From: Providencia manganoxydans
Lineage (GTDB): Bacteria > Pseudomonadota > Gammaproteobacteria > Enterobacterales > Enterobacteriaceae
Reading direction: 5' to 3'
Length of the DNA stretch: 64,000 nucleotides
Assembly: GCF_016618195.1 (NCBI RefSeq)
Contig: NZ_CP067099.1
Span: 3,968,001-4,032,000 of the forward strand
Position 1 is the stretch's first letter. Each line of letters opens with the position of its first letter. The notes under the pieces are model-generated. The model had not been told where the DNA came from, searched no databases, and saw only the letters and a program-made list of their open reading frames with translations. The translations under genes and the position numbers were made by a program. Shown in pieces: positions 54,216 to 62,546 of the stretch.

Positions 54216-55583
54216 ATGCTTAATAGTTTACTGATCGTTCTTTTATTATGTGCAATTAGCGCATTTTTTTCGTTGTCAGAAATTTCACTGGCAGCCTCCC
54301 GCCGCATTAAATTGAAACTGATGGCCGATGAAGGCAATATCAATGCAGCTCGCGTTCTCAAATTACAAGAAATGCCGGGTAAATTCTTTACTGTGGTACA
54401 AATCGGCCTAAATGCTGTCGCCATTTTAGCAGGTATTGTTGGTGAATCCGCCTTTTCTCCCGCACTACAGGATATTTTTATTAACTTCCTATCACCTGTT
54501 TGGGCACAACAGGTCGCCTCTATTCTGTCATTCACCATTGTCACTAGCCTATTCATTTTAGTCGCTGACTTAACGCCTAAACGTATTGGCATGGTAAAAC
54601 CAGAAGCGATCGCGGTCCACATTGTCAATCCAATGCGCTTTTGCCTCGCAGTACTTAGTCCATTTGTATGGTTTTTTAATGGCCTTGCTAACCTTATCTT
54701 CAAAATTTTCAAATTGCCTACAGCACGTAATGAAGATATCACGTCTGATGATATTTTTGCGGTCGTTGAAGCAGGTGCAGTGGCAGGTGTATTACGTAAA
54801 CAAGAACATGAGCTGATTGAAAACGTATTTGAATTAGAATCTCGTACAGTTCCTTCAGCAATGACGCCACGTGAAAGTATTATTTACTTTGATAAGCAAG
54901 AATCTGAAGACAGCATCAAACATAAAATATCAACAGAGCCTCATTCGAAGTTTTTGGTATGTAACGGTGACATTGACCATGTGATTGGCTATGTTGACTC
55001 AAAAGTACTGCTGAATCGCGTACTAAATGGACAAAGCCTGAATTTAAAAGATGGTGTACATATTCAGCCTGCATTAATGATCCCTGATACGCTATCGCTT
55101 TCTGATACTCTAGAGGCATTTAAAGCCAATGGTGTTGATTTTGCGGTTATTCTTAATGAATATGCCATGGTCATGGGAGTGATCACGATTAATGACGTTA
55201 TGATCACATTAATGGGTGACTTACTCGGCCCCGGACAAGAAGAACAAATTGTCACACGTGACGAGAACTCATGGTTAGTCGAAGGTGGCACACCAATTGA
55301 GGATGTACAGCGTATTCTTGATATTGATGATTTCCCTGATTTCAGCAACTACGAAACCATCGCAGGGTTTATGATGTACCGCCTGAGAAAAATGCCAAAA
55401 CGTACGGACTATGTGAAGTATGCAGGTTATAAATTCGAAGTGGTCGATATTGATAACTATAAGATTGACCAGCTGCTTGTGACTCGTCTAACGACACCAC
55501 CAGCACCCGTTGTCGTACAAGCAGGTAAAAACAACACCGAAACGGCTAACGCAGAACAACCAACAAAAAATATCAAAGATTAA
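54216..55583 (+). CDS. ytfL: CNNM/CorC-type membrane protein YtfL
   Basis: 455 residues: CNNM membrane domain with about four hydrophobic segments in residues 1-150 (LLIVLLLCAISAFFSLSEISLAASR), a tandem CBS pair (about 205-335) and a C-terminal CorC_HlyC domain (SWLVEGGTPIEDVQRILDID, MMYRLRKMPKRTDYVKY). Called hemolysin-like in older annotation; related proteins act in divalent cation or polyamine handling, which in this member is not proven here. It lies rightward after msrA, with a terminator after it. Confidence 0.93.
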   Translation: MLNSLLIVLLLCAISAFFSLSEISLAASRRIKLKLMADEGNINAARVLKLQEMPGKFFTVVQIGLNAVAILAGIVGESAFSPALQDIFINFLSPVWAQQVASILSFTIVTSLFILVADLTPKRIGMVKPEAIAVHIVNPMRFCLAVLSPFVWFFNGLANLIFKIFKLPTARNEDITSDDIFAVVEAGAVAGVLRKQEHELIENVFELESRTVPSAMTPRESIIYFDKQESEDSIKHKISTEPHSKFLVCNGDIDHVIGYVDSKVLLNRVLNGQSLNLKDGVHIQPALMIPDTLSLSDTLEAFKANGVDFAVILNEYAMVMGVITINDVMITLMGDLLGPGQEEQIVTRDENSWLVEGGTPIEDVQRILDIDDFPDFSNYETIAGFMMYRLRKMPKRTDYVKYAGYKFEVVDIDNYKIDQLLVTRLTTPPAPVVVQAGKNNTETANAEQPTKNIKD

Positions 55584-55611
55584 TGTCTTACAGCGAAGCC
55601 GTTTCTTGTTA

Positions 55612-55640
55612 ACGCGCCACTTTATGTGGCGCTGTTTTTA
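55612..55640. terminator. Terminator between convergent ytfL and ytfK
   Basis: AGCGCCAC-type stem ACGCGCCACTTTATGTGGCGCTG with T5 tail; GCGCCAC/GTGGCGC stem of 7 bp with a TTTAT loop, about 30 bp after ytfL. Confidence 0.85.
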
Positions 55641-55681
55641 GCTCAATAGCAACACAGCATAACTATTGATACTAACAGCAA

Positions 55682-55888
55682 TCACCCCAACTCAGTTTGC
55701 AAAACAAGAATTTGTTTGTTCACCTCACTCATCACATTGTAATGGCGTTTATCACCCACCTTAGGTGGTAAAATCTTGCCATAGTTAAATTCAAAAGCGC
55801 CAAAATCCTTAATATATAGGCGACCACGGAATAGCGTTTTAACGTAGAGTGCAATTTTGGATGGGTTATAACGGTTAAATATTTTCAT
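55682..55888 (-). CDS. ytfK: Stringent response modulator YtfK (SHDS)
   Basis: 68 residues from ATG 55888 ([20 protein letters not shown]), matching E. coli YtfK; the frame is open 15 codons upstream but that segment has no family match. [20 protein letters not shown] and [17 protein letters not shown] are nearly the same as in E. coli. YtfK binds SpoT and shifts it towards (p)ppGpp synthesis in phosphate or fatty acid starvation. Divergent from ytfJ. Confidence 0.93.
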   Translation of the reverse strand: MKIFNRYNPSKIALYVKTLFRGRLYIKDFGAFEFNYGKILPPKVGDKRHYNVMSEVNKQILVLQTELG

Positions 55889-56192
55889 TAGAACTTTTCC
55901 TTTCCTTTTGTCTGACGATACTCGTTCACTCATACCGCTCGTTAATAATAGACCAGCAATGTTTACTTTGGTTCGATTATTGCAGTTTTATTCAATTCAT
56001 TTACAGAAAATGACACTGCAAACTCTCTGTCAATAACCGCAAAAACTGTGTAGTTATGCTAAATTTTGCAAAAATGTTAATTTTCATCTCACAACTCATC
56101 GGATGAGCTATGCTATAACAGTAACTACTTAGTACCTTCACCGTCACACATTGCCATTTGATGTAAGGCAATCACAAAAATGAGGTAACATA
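55889..56192. other. 304-bp divergent region between ytfK and ytfJ
   Basis: Promoter region of both genes. AT-rich (TTTGCAAAAATGTTAATTTTCATC). A short string GACGATACTCGT at 55912-55923 equals part of an ERIC right end but no ERIC body follows. No gene seen. Confidence 0.55.
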
Positions 56193-56753
56193 ATGATTAA
56201 AAAGAATTTTTTATTTGCTTGCTTACTGGCTTTATCATCAACCGCTTTTGCAAGCCAAATCCAGCTCAATCAACCCGTTCCAGCCGTTACTGTGACAGAC
56301 AAAGGTGAAATGCTCTTAAACCAAGAAGGGAAATTTTCATACCAAGAGTGGAAAAGCCAACAGTTACCGGGAAAAGTTCGGACAATTCAGCATATTGCAG
56401 GCCGCTCCTCCGCGAAAGAGCTCAATGCACCATTAATTGAAGCGATCAAAAAAGCCAGCTTCCCACATGATAGTTATCAAACGACCTCAATTATTAATGC
56501 CGATGATGCTATTTTTGGTACAGGCGTGTTTGTTAGCAATAGTGTTGAGGACAGCAAAAAAGAATTTCCTTACTCACAATTTATTGTCGATAGCGACGGT
56601 GTTGTGAAGCAAGCTTGGAGCCTCGCCCCTGAAAGCTCAGCGATTATCATATTGAACAAACAAGGCAATGTACTTTATTTTAAAGATGGCGCACTCACAG
56701 CCCCTGAAATCAATAAAGTGATTGAACTGATTAAAACTGAATTAACTAATTAG
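56193..56753 (+). CDS. ytfJ: Periplasmic YtfJ family protein
   Basis: 186 residues with a signal peptide (MIKKNFLFACLLALSSTAFA, cleavage after AFA) and a thioredoxin-like fold without a CxxC motif: GKVRTIQHIAGRSSAKELN, DDAIFGTGVFVSNSVED, FIVDSDGVVKQAWSL, LYFKDGALT. The matching E. coli gene lies in the same ytf block. Role not established. Confidence 0.93.
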   Translation: MIKKNFLFACLLALSSTAFASQIQLNQPVPAVTVTDKGEMLLNQEGKFSYQEWKSQQLPGKVRTIQHIAGRSSAKELNAPLIEAIKKASFPHDSYQTTSIINADDAIFGTGVFVSNSVEDSKKEFPYSQFIVDSDGVVKQAWSLAPESSAIIILNKQGNVLYFKDGALTAPEINKVIELIKTELTN

Positions 56754-56765
56754 TATGACTTAACC

Positions 56766-56790
56766 GCTAGTACACAGTAACTGTGTACTA
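56766..56790. repeat. Perfect inverted repeat after ytfJ
   Basis: CTAGTACACAGT-A-ACTGTGTACTAG: a 12-bp perfect arm pair around a single A, only 12 bp after the ytfJ stop. It can work as a transcript-end hairpin or as a binding site; there is no T run. Confidence 0.7.
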
Positions 56791-56996
56791 GCGAATAGCA
56801 TAAAAATTGAAAATGTCGATTACAAAAACAGACAGTTATTCTGAATTATGTCTCAAGCGTTATGATCAACATTATGAATAATTATCCTGAATAGAGCCAT
56901 AAAAAATCATCACTCTAGGTAATATCGGTGAGCTATTATTACCCTAATCAATTCCTGAGTAATAATACCTATATTCTCAGCTTGGAATTATTTTTC

Positions 56997-57124
56997 TATA
57001 CTCGTTATACTTCAAGTTGCAGGGTTGTTGATTACACTCAGCGAGTCGAGTCATAGAGTTTATCTATGCTCCCCGCCTATCTTCACTTGTCGCCTATCTG
57101 CATCTCTAATTATTTAGAGTATAT
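56997..57124 (-). repeat. ERIC repeat, copy 7
   Basis: On the minus strand it starts TATACTCTAAATAATTAGAG and ends CTTGAAGTATAACGAGTATA, 128 bp. Core diverged, close to copy 6. It lies at the left edge of the Hcp island. Confidence 0.83.
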
Positions 57125-57238
57125 ACCCCATTTTTATTTAATATTCTTAAGCTCGATAATCTAATTATATATTTAACTTAGGGTTGCGCTGTTGTATTAT
57201 CTAAACTTATATTAAATTTTTATAATAGGAATACTCAA

Positions 57239-57718
57239 ATGGCGAATATTATCTATCTTACGTTAAAAGGAAACAAGCAAGGACTAATCTCAAAGGGGTG
57301 CTCAACAATAGATTCAATTGGAAATAAATATCAAAATGGACATGAAGATGAGATCCTCATTCATGAACTATCTTCTAACTTATCAATGGATCAAAATGTG
57401 AGTTTTCAACCCATCGATATTAGAAAACCAATAGATAAATCGTCCCCACTACTCTCGCAATCTTTAGTATCTAACGAAATATTAACTTGTGACTTTGCTT
57501 TCTATAGAACATCAATGAGTGGTGGGCTAGAATTATATTACAAAATAAAATTAACAGGGGCATCAATTGTTAGTTTAAATTGCTTTTACCCTAATTCAGT
57601 TAGTCATAACCAAGCTCAACCAGAAGAATCTGTATCGATTAAGTTTCAGTCGGTCACATGGGAACATGTGATTGCAGGAACCAGTTCGTACAGCATATGG
57701 GATGAAAGGGTTTTCTAA
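57239..57718 (+). CDS. hcp: Type VI secretion tube protein Hcp (orphan)
   Basis: 159 residues, single Hcp domain: MANIIYLTLKGNKQGLISKG, GHEDEILIHELSS, ISLNCFYPN-type strands, and TWEHVIAGTSSYSIWDERVF at the end. It forms the hexameric ring tube of type VI systems and often carries or is linked to a toxin. There are no other type VI structural genes in the window, so this is an orphan Hcp-effector locus. It abuts the next gene with no gap (stop TAA 57716-57718, ATG 57719). AT-rich relative to neighbours, suggesting transfer. Confidence 0.88.
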   Translation: MANIIYLTLKGNKQGLISKGCSTIDSIGNKYQNGHEDEILIHELSSNLSMDQNVSFQPIDIRKPIDKSSPLLSQSLVSNEILTCDFAFYRTSMSGGLELYYKIKLTGASIVSLNCFYPNSVSHNQAQPEESVSIKFQSVTWEHVIAGTSSYSIWDERVF

Positions 57719-58459
57719 ATGTTTTCTACCCCAGAAGAAACTTTTGAATGGTATGCAAATGAGTTAAGAAAAATATCAGAACTGTCTGCAAGATATTTTC
57801 TTGATGATCCCTACTGTAAACAAGGTTACAGAAGTGAAATTAATGAAGTTATCAGATTGATTCGCGCTGATTTTAATATTGCATTATATAATAACAAAGC
57901 TAGATATCAGAGAATAGATGGTGCTAGGGATTGGGTTAAAGAAAACATGGGGTCAACAGGAAATTGGCCTGAACTTTACAAGTACACAGAAGAAATTAAG
58001 CTGGAATACGAATCAGAGAAATTAGCTTATTCACAACTAAGAAAGGCAAGTAAAGAACTGTATGATGCTACTCGATCTTATTTTGGTGAAGGGTGGCTTT
58101 TTTATAGTGACAAAAGTTTAGACATATTAGGAGGTGCAATTCAAACTACAATGGGAGCTTTTACCTTTTATGTGGGTAAAAAAATTGGAAGTAAAGGAAT
58201 GAAAACATCAGGTACTATAAGTATGGCTTATGGAGGAGGACGTTTATATCAAGGTATTTCTGATATTACCTATGAGCTTAGCGATGGTGAATTAAACCTT
58301 GGAGGAGATCCAACTAAATTTTTAATAGAACAAAGTGTTTCCGCTTTAGGTGGTGATAGTATAACAGCTAAGAAAGTTTATTATGATATTGATTTTGTTA
58401 ATAATATCTATGTGGGGTTTGCTGCATTTAAAATTATTGATCCAAAAAAAAAGAACTGA
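57719..58459 (+). CDS. DUF4225-like putative type VI effector, N-terminal frame
   Basis: 246 residues as read, directly after hcp. The first part is helical (FEWYANELRKISELSARYFL, LRKASKELYDATRSYF), then a Gly-rich hydrophobic stretch (LDILGGAIQTTMGAFTFYVG, MAYGGGRLYQGISDITYEL), the order I associate with the DUF4225 proteins found after Hcp genes in enterobacteria. It ends abruptly in DPKKKN where an A9 tract (58444-58452) shifts the frame. The following frame continues plausibly. Hydrophobic Gly-rich segments could insert in membranes. Toxicity is an inference from context. Confidence 0.65.
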   Translation: MFSTPEETFEWYANELRKISELSARYFLDDPYCKQGYRSEINEVIRLIRADFNIALYNNKARYQRIDGARDWVKENMGSTGNWPELYKYTEEIKLEYESEKLAYSQLRKASKELYDATRSYFGEGWLFYSDKSLDILGGAIQTTMGAFTFYVGKKIGSKGMKTSGTISMAYGGGRLYQGISDITYELSDGELNLGGDPTKFLIEQSVSALGGDSITAKKVYYDIDFVNNIYVGFAAFKIIDPKKKN

Positions 58460-58679
58460 AATAAAAAATCTTCCAATGGAGACTCCCAATGGTTTAAGAA
58501 AAGTGGGAATTTTTGCACGTAACTTTCCTGATAATGTTGGATTTAGAATTGTTAAATGGACTAGTGAAAATTATAAAAGAAAATTAGCGCTAGGAAATAA
58601 ACCAATGTTATTGTATGCAGCAACGACCTCAATAATTAAATTAAAATTAATTCTTGAATTGAATCAAGAAAAAAAATAA
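58453..58679 (+). pseudogene. C-terminal frame of the DUF4225-like effector, shifted at the A9 tract
   Basis: Directly after the A9 tract the neighbouring frame reads RTEIKNLPMETPNGLRKVGIF ... FRIVKWTSENYKRKLALGNKPMLLYAATTSIIK to TAA 58677-58679. The last part resembles the end of DUF4225 proteins as I remember them (R.D Y.R.Y..M.KPAL..E). With eight A instead of nine, the two frames join into one protein of about 319 residues. It is therefore either the broken C-terminal part of the effector gene or its product by slippage at the A run. An internal ATG (58473 region) has no clear ribosome binding site. Confidence 0.6.
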
Positions 58680-59011
58680 ATTTTTAATTTGATCTTTAAA
58701 TAGAAAAAAAAAGGTATTCTTTTTGTTAATGACATTATAAAAGTAAATATTATCACAGGAACTAAATATGCGATTGTTAAAGGTATTAGCGATAGAATTA
58801 ATGGGGCCCCCATAAAAAAAACAAGTGTTATGTAATTTATTATAAAAATTAAAATTAATACTCTTGGTGTTTTTTTACTTGCTATTGATTCTTCAAACCA
58901 TGAGTCAAAACTATCTGCAGTTCCAATAGATGAATGGATTAAACTAAGTTTGGCAATATCATCTTTACTTAACTTATCTATGTTTCGTCTTTTCACTATG
59001 GCCTCATACAA
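58664..59011 (-). CDS. Small membrane protein, candidate immunity factor
   Basis: 115 codons on the minus strand, opening with TTG at 59011 (LYEAIVKRRNIDKL); no ATG lies upstream in frame. Residues 1-50 are charged (KLSKDDIAKLSLIHSSIGTA, DSWFEESIASKK), and 50-95 carry two to three hydrophobic helices (VLILIFIINYITLVFFMGAP, IAYLVPVIIFTFIMSL). It overlaps the end of the effector gene by 16 bp, convergently. A membrane protein next to a putative membrane-active type VI toxin could be its immunity protein; strand orientation is unusual for that. The N-terminus may be in another frame (see next feature). Confidence 0.45.
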   Translation of the reverse strand: MYEAIVKRRNIDKLSKDDIAKLSLIHSSIGTADSFDSWFEESIASKKTPRVLILIFIINYITLVFFMGAPLILSLIPLTIAYLVPVIIFTFIMSLTKRIPFFFYLKIKLKIYFFS

Positions 59012-59028
59012 TAATCTATTCTTGTTTA

Positions 59029-59130
59029 TTATAGTAGCTGTAAATAATATAAATCATCACTTTCATTTAACTTACTTATTATTTCATTTAGTTTTTCTTT
59101 TTTAACTTTTGTTTTTTCTTCTGTTTTCAT
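59029..59130 (-). pseudogene. Short frame that looks like the original N-terminus of the membrane protein
   Basis: 33 codons from ATG 59130 (MKTEEKTKVKKEKLNEIISK... DDLYYLQLL) to TAA 59029-59031. The next frame beyond the stop reads NKNRLLYEAIVKRRNIDKL, so a one-base shift within 59020-59050 would join both pieces into a protein of about 155 residues. The join would make a charged N-terminal domain on a membrane protein. The gene appears frameshifted in this genome, or translation restarts at TTG 59011. Confidence 0.4.
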
Positions 59131-59198
59131 TTTTAAATTTCATATATATGGTTATTATAGTGTAGTTTATTATCAATATGTTATTTTATAGTATGATA

Positions 59199-60569
59199 TT
59201 ATATCACACTATTTTTGTTTTCTCCCAGAAAGACCGTCACACAAAATCCACCCGTTTCTCTATTAGAAAATTCAAGTCTTAAATGGTGTAACTCCGCAAT
59301 ACGTTTCGCAATAGAGAGGCCTAAACCGCTTCCTGTTTTTTCTTGCCCAGCAGGTCGATAGAAGCGTTCGCCTAACCGCGCTAATACCTCTTTGGTGACC
59401 CCCTCCCCATCATCTTTAATGGCAAGATAACGGTAATTCAGTTCAATATCTATTCTCCCACCCGTTTTGCCATAACGAATAGCATTATGAAGAAGATTTC
59501 GTAGCAAAATGGCTAGCAGTAACCGCTGTCCCATAATCGGTGGCGGTTCATTGAGTACTGAAACTTCAACGGTGACTTGTGCTGCTTTCGCTTCTGAGTC
59601 AGCCTCTTGTACTGATGATTCGATTAATGCAGACCATTGTAACTGCTCGATATCATCAAGCTGTGATAACGATTCTAAACGGGATAAGGTCAGCAATTGG
59701 TCAACGAGGCGTGTTGCTCGATCAATACCTTCAGATAAATTGGCCACCGCATGCTGACGGATCGCCGCATCTTGTCCTGCAATTTGCACCACCTCGGCTT
59801 GCACTTTCAACGCTGCCAATGGGCTACGTAATTCATGTGCCGCATCAGAGGTGAATTGCCGCTCTCGCGTAAACATGATTTGGATGCGCTCAAATAAGCT
59901 ATTAAGCGCATCTAACAACGGTTTCACTTCTGAGGGTAATCGTTTTACGTTAACCGCATTGAGCTCATTAGGCTGCCGTCGATAGAGCTGGGCAGCCACT
60001 TGGCGTAAAGGACGAAGTGCACGGGTCAATAACCATAAAAATAAAACTAACATCACAGGTAATGCTATTAGCCAAGGTAAAAACTGGGCGACCATAATAT
60101 CTTTTGCCAGATCTTGCCGATATTCCCATTCTTGCCCTACCGCAATGATGTATTGCCCGTCAGACGATTTTAGCCAAACAAATCGCCACTCATCATCGCT
60201 GCCCTTCACTTTGCCTTCGCTAAAACCTTCACGACGAAAGTCGAAGGCTATTTTTCGGCCATTGTCGCCATCATTCAGTAACATTTCACCTTGTGGGCTA
60301 AAAATAGCAAAGGCCAATGCATCATCATCTTGATTACCACGGTTTTTACGTAATATTTTCTTCGTTTTGGCTAATGAAGAGCCAGCAAAATCTAAGTCTG
60401 AAGGGAGAACAGATAAACGTTTCGCAAATACCATCTGCTGAGTATCAAATAACTCATTAATGGTCTTATAGGTTTGGTGCCACGCCAGTAAACTGGCCAC
60501 TCCCCACGTCATTAACGCAAGTAGTAATAACATCAAGGTCAATTTTAAGCGCAAGCTAAAAGTTTTCAT
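59199..60569 (-). CDS. qseC: Sensor histidine kinase QseC
   Basis: 456 residues. Membrane segments at 8-28 and about 160-182 flank a periplasmic sensor domain ([37 protein letters not shown] in parts, as in E. coli QseC). HAMP, then H-box [19 protein letters not shown] near residue 245, N-box LLHNAIRYG and G-box [16 protein letters not shown]. QseC senses adrenaline-type signals and autoinducer-3 in E. coli and phosphorylates QseB. The ATG overlaps the qseB stop (ATGA). Confidence 0.94.
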   Translation of the reverse strand: MKTFSLRLKLTLMLLLLALMTWGVASLLAWHQTYKTINELFDTQQMVFAKRLSVLPSDLDFAGSSLAKTKKILRKNRGNQDDDALAFAIFSPQGEMLLNDGDNGRKIAFDFRREGFSEGKVKGSDDEWRFVWLKSSDGQYIIAVGQEWEYRQDLAKDIMVAQFLPWLIALPVMLVLFLWLLTRALRPLRQVAAQLYRRQPNELNAVNVKRLPSEVKPLLDALNSLFERIQIMFTRERQFTSDAAHELRSPLAALKVQAEVVQIAGQDAAIRQHAVANLSEGIDRATRLVDQLLTLSRLESLSQLDDIEQLQWSALIESSVQEADSEAKAAQVTVEVSVLNEPPPIMGQRLLLAILLRNLLHNAIRYGKTGGRIDIELNYRYLAIKDDGEGVTKEVLARLGERFYRPAGQEKTGSGLGLSIAKRIAELHHLRLEFSNRETGGFCVTVFLGENKNSVI

Positions 60570-61228
60570 GCATTTTCACCTAAGCGGTAACCGACCCCAT
60601 GGACTGTACGAATAAAGTTTGTACCTAACTTACGACGTAAATGATGAATATGGACTTCGACTGCGTTGCTTGAAACGTCATCATCCCAGTTATACAGTTT
60701 TTCTTCGATTGCTGCTCGAGACAATACTTTATTTGGATGGTGTAAAAATAGAGACAATAATGCTAATTCTTTGCTTTTTAGCTCAACCAACTCACCGTGA
60801 CATGTCACGGTCATCGCTACAGGATCTAATTCAACATCACCATGCTTCAAGGTCGGTGTTAATTGACCACTACGCCGACGGATCAGAGCCTGCAAACGGG
60901 CTGCAACTTCAACTAATGCAAAAGGTTTACACAAATAATCATCGGCCCCTTGTTGTAGGCCTTGTACGCGTTGATCCAACGCATCCCTTGCGGTCAAAAT
61001 TAAAACAGGTTCCTCTCGGCCTTGTTTGCGCCAATGTTTTAAAATATCCATACCATCTAAACTAGGCAAAGAGAGATCTAAGATCACGGCATCATAAGGT
61101 GCATCGAATAATGCCGTTTGCCCTTGCTTACCATCAGTAAACCAGTCAATCGTGAAGCCAAGTTGGCTTAAACCCACCTTTAAACCATCACCAATTAACC
61201 TGTCATCTTCTATCAGCAAAATACGCAT
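60566..61228 (-). CDS. qseB: Response regulator QseB
   Basis: 220 residues from ATG 61228 ([20 protein letters not shown]), behind GGGAGATG. OmpR/PhoB family: receiver with D51 ([14 protein letters not shown]) and K in [12 protein letters not shown], then winged helix ending [16 protein letters not shown]. Paired with QseC, overlapping by 4 bp, and divergent from ygiW, as in E. coli. Confidence 0.94.
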   Translation of the reverse strand: MRILLIEDDRLIGDGLKVGLSQLGFTIDWFTDGKQGQTALFDAPYDAVILDLSLPSLDGMDILKHWRKQGREEPVLILTARDALDQRVQGLQQGADDYLCKPFALVEVAARLQALIRRRSGQLTPTLKHGDVELDPVAMTVTCHGELVELKSKELALLSLFLHHPNKVLSRAAIEEKLYNWDDDVSSNAVEVHIHHLRRKLGTNFIRTVHGVGYRLGENA

Positions 61229-61329
61229 GGCCATCTCCCTCATTCGAATATTAATATATTTATCTAATTAATAGGCCGATGACTAGCTATAATTAGCTAA
61301 ATTAAAAAACTATTCTTTTATTACGACTT

Positions 61330-61346
61330 CTTAAGATCTTGTTAAG
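61330..61346. promoter_or_regulatory. Candidate QseB/PmrA-type direct repeat
   Basis: CTTAAG-ATCTT-GTTAAG: two TTAAG half-sites, 11 bp from start to start, with a 5-bp spacer between the six-base units, the PmrA-box layout ((C/T)TTAA(G/T)-N5-(C/T)TTAA(G/T)). QseB belongs to the PmrA subgroup of regulators. It lies 60-76 bp before the ygiW ATG and about 100 bp before qseB, where it could control both. Confidence 0.6.
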
Positions 61347-61405
61347 AACTTTTTGTTTTAATAGCCTCCGTCAACAAATTTAAGTAATCAATGGAGAGAA
61401 CCACG

Positions 61406-61804
61406 ATGAAAAAACTACCTATTATTGCAATGATCGCTGCTCTTGCTTCTGCACCTGTATTTGCGGCAACAGGTGGATTTGACGGCCCAGGATCAGCACA
61501 ACAAACTTCATCCACTCAAGCAGGTGGCTTTAATGGCCCGAATAGCGGTGAAACTACTGTTGCCAAAGCACTTGAACTATCAGATGACAGCTGGGTGATT
61601 TTACGTGGAAACATCGTAAAACAGTTAGATCAGAAGCATTATGAATTTACTGATGGCACAGGCACTATCAATCTTGAGATTAGTCCAAAACGTTGGAACG
61701 GCCTCAATGTGACCCCAAAAGATAAAGTAGAAATCCGTGGTAAAATTGATAAAGATTGGAATTCTCGCGAAGTCGAAGTTAAGCAAATTCAAATCATTCA
61801 ATAA
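61406..61804 (+). CDS. ygiW: Periplasmic OB-fold (BOF) protein YgiW
   Basis: 132 residues from ATG 61406 (MKKLPIIAMIAALASAPVFA), behind GGAGAG; an ATG five codons earlier is likely not used because the ribosome site overlaps it. A signal peptide cleaved after VFA is followed by two repeats of GGF(D/N)GP (residues 22 and 41) and the BOF domain (DDSWVILRGNIVKQL, YEFTDGTGTINLEISPKRWNG, DKVEIRGKIDKDW). Related YgiW is called a stress-response protein. It pairs with qseBC across a divergent promoter. Confidence 0.93.
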   Translation: MKKLPIIAMIAALASAPVFAATGGFDGPGSAQQTSSTQAGGFNGPNSGETTVAKALELSDDSWVILRGNIVKQLDQKHYEFTDGTGTINLEISPKRWNGLNVTPKDKVEIRGKIDKDWNSREVEVKQIQIIQ

Positions 61805-61822
61805 ACCTTAAAAAATACGAAG

Positions 61823-61841
61823 AGGGGCCTTGCCCCCTTTT
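61823..61841 (+). terminator. Terminator after ygiW
   Basis: AGGGGCCTTGCCCCCTTTTC, GGGG/CCCC core stem with small loop and T4, about 19 bp after the stop. Confidence 0.75.
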
Positions 61842-61952
61842 CGCTAACATTTTTCCCCTCAATATTTATCATGCAAACTGTCATAGACTCTTATTTTCGG
61901 GCACTAACGATAATGTTAGATTAATTATTACCACCATTATGAAGGTAATATC

Positions 61953-62546
61953 ATGTCCGCTAAACATCCCAAAGTGCGCAATATCCGTGAAACTTTACTC
62001 TCTGATAATTGGTACACCCTCAAGAAATACACTTATGAGCTACAACGTAGCGATGGAAACTGGCAAGAGCAGAGCCGAGAATCTTATGATAGAGGCAATG
62101 GCGCTGTCATTTTGCTCTATAATCGCAGTAAAAATACCATTGTCCTGATCCGCCAATTTCGGCTTCCTTTATATATCAGCGGCTACAATCAATTTCTTAT
62201 CGAAGCTGCTGCTGGGTTACTCGACAATGCTTCCCCCGAAGAAAGAATTATCGCTGAAGCAGAAGAAGAAACTGGCTTTAAGGTACAAAAAATCGAAAAA
62301 GTTTTTGAAGCTTATATGAGCCCCGGCTCAGTCACCGAAAAGCTGTATTTTTATATTGCTGAATACCATGATCAAGATCGCTTAAATTTAGGTGGCGGAC
62401 TCGCTGATGAAGGGGAAGATATTGAAGTATTAGAGTGGGAATTTCCCAGAGCATTACAAGCGATCAAAAACGGTGAAATTGTCGATGGTAAGACAATTAT
62501 GCTCATACAACACGTAGCATTAAATAATATATTAAAAAACACTTAA
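61953..62546 (+). CDS. nudK: Nudix hydrolase NudK (GDP-mannose pyrophosphatase type)
   Basis: 197 residues, close to E. coli NudK: YDRGNGAVILLYNRSKNTIVLIRQFR, then the Nudix box AAGLLDNASPEERIIAEAEEETGF near residues 87-110, and VFEAYMSPGSVTEKLYFYIAEYH. E. coli NudK splits GDP-mannose to GMP and mannose-1-phosphate. The box's first Arg of the RE pair is Ala here (AEAEEETG), while the three catalytic Glu are kept. ATG 61953 follows GGTAATATC. Lies alone with gaps on both sides. Confidence 0.9.
   Translation: MSAKHPKVRNIRETLLSDNWYTLKKYTYELQRSDGNWQEQSRESYDRGNGAVILLYNRSKNTIVLIRQFRLPLYISGYNQFLIEAAAGLLDNASPEERIIAEAEEETGFKVQKIEKVFEAYMSPGSVTEKLYFYIAEYHDQDRLNLGGGLADEGEDIEVLEWEFPRALQAIKNGEIVDGKTIMLIQHVALNNILKNT

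Larger units (their letters stand above)
56754..57238. other. 485-bp gap between ytfJ and hcp, with an ERIC element
   Basis: Holds a small inverted repeat after ytfJ (CTAGTACACAGTAACTGTGTACTAG, 56766-56790; a good hairpin that may end the ytfJ transcript although it lacks a T tract), an ERIC copy (56997-57124) and AT-rich sequence upstream of hcp. It marks the left border of the low-GC accessory island. No gene visible. Confidence 0.6.

Noticed and set aside
55912..55923. ERIC-like end GACGATACTCGT upstream of ytfK
   Set aside because: Only about a dozen bases match; no ERIC body or opposite end within 150 bp.
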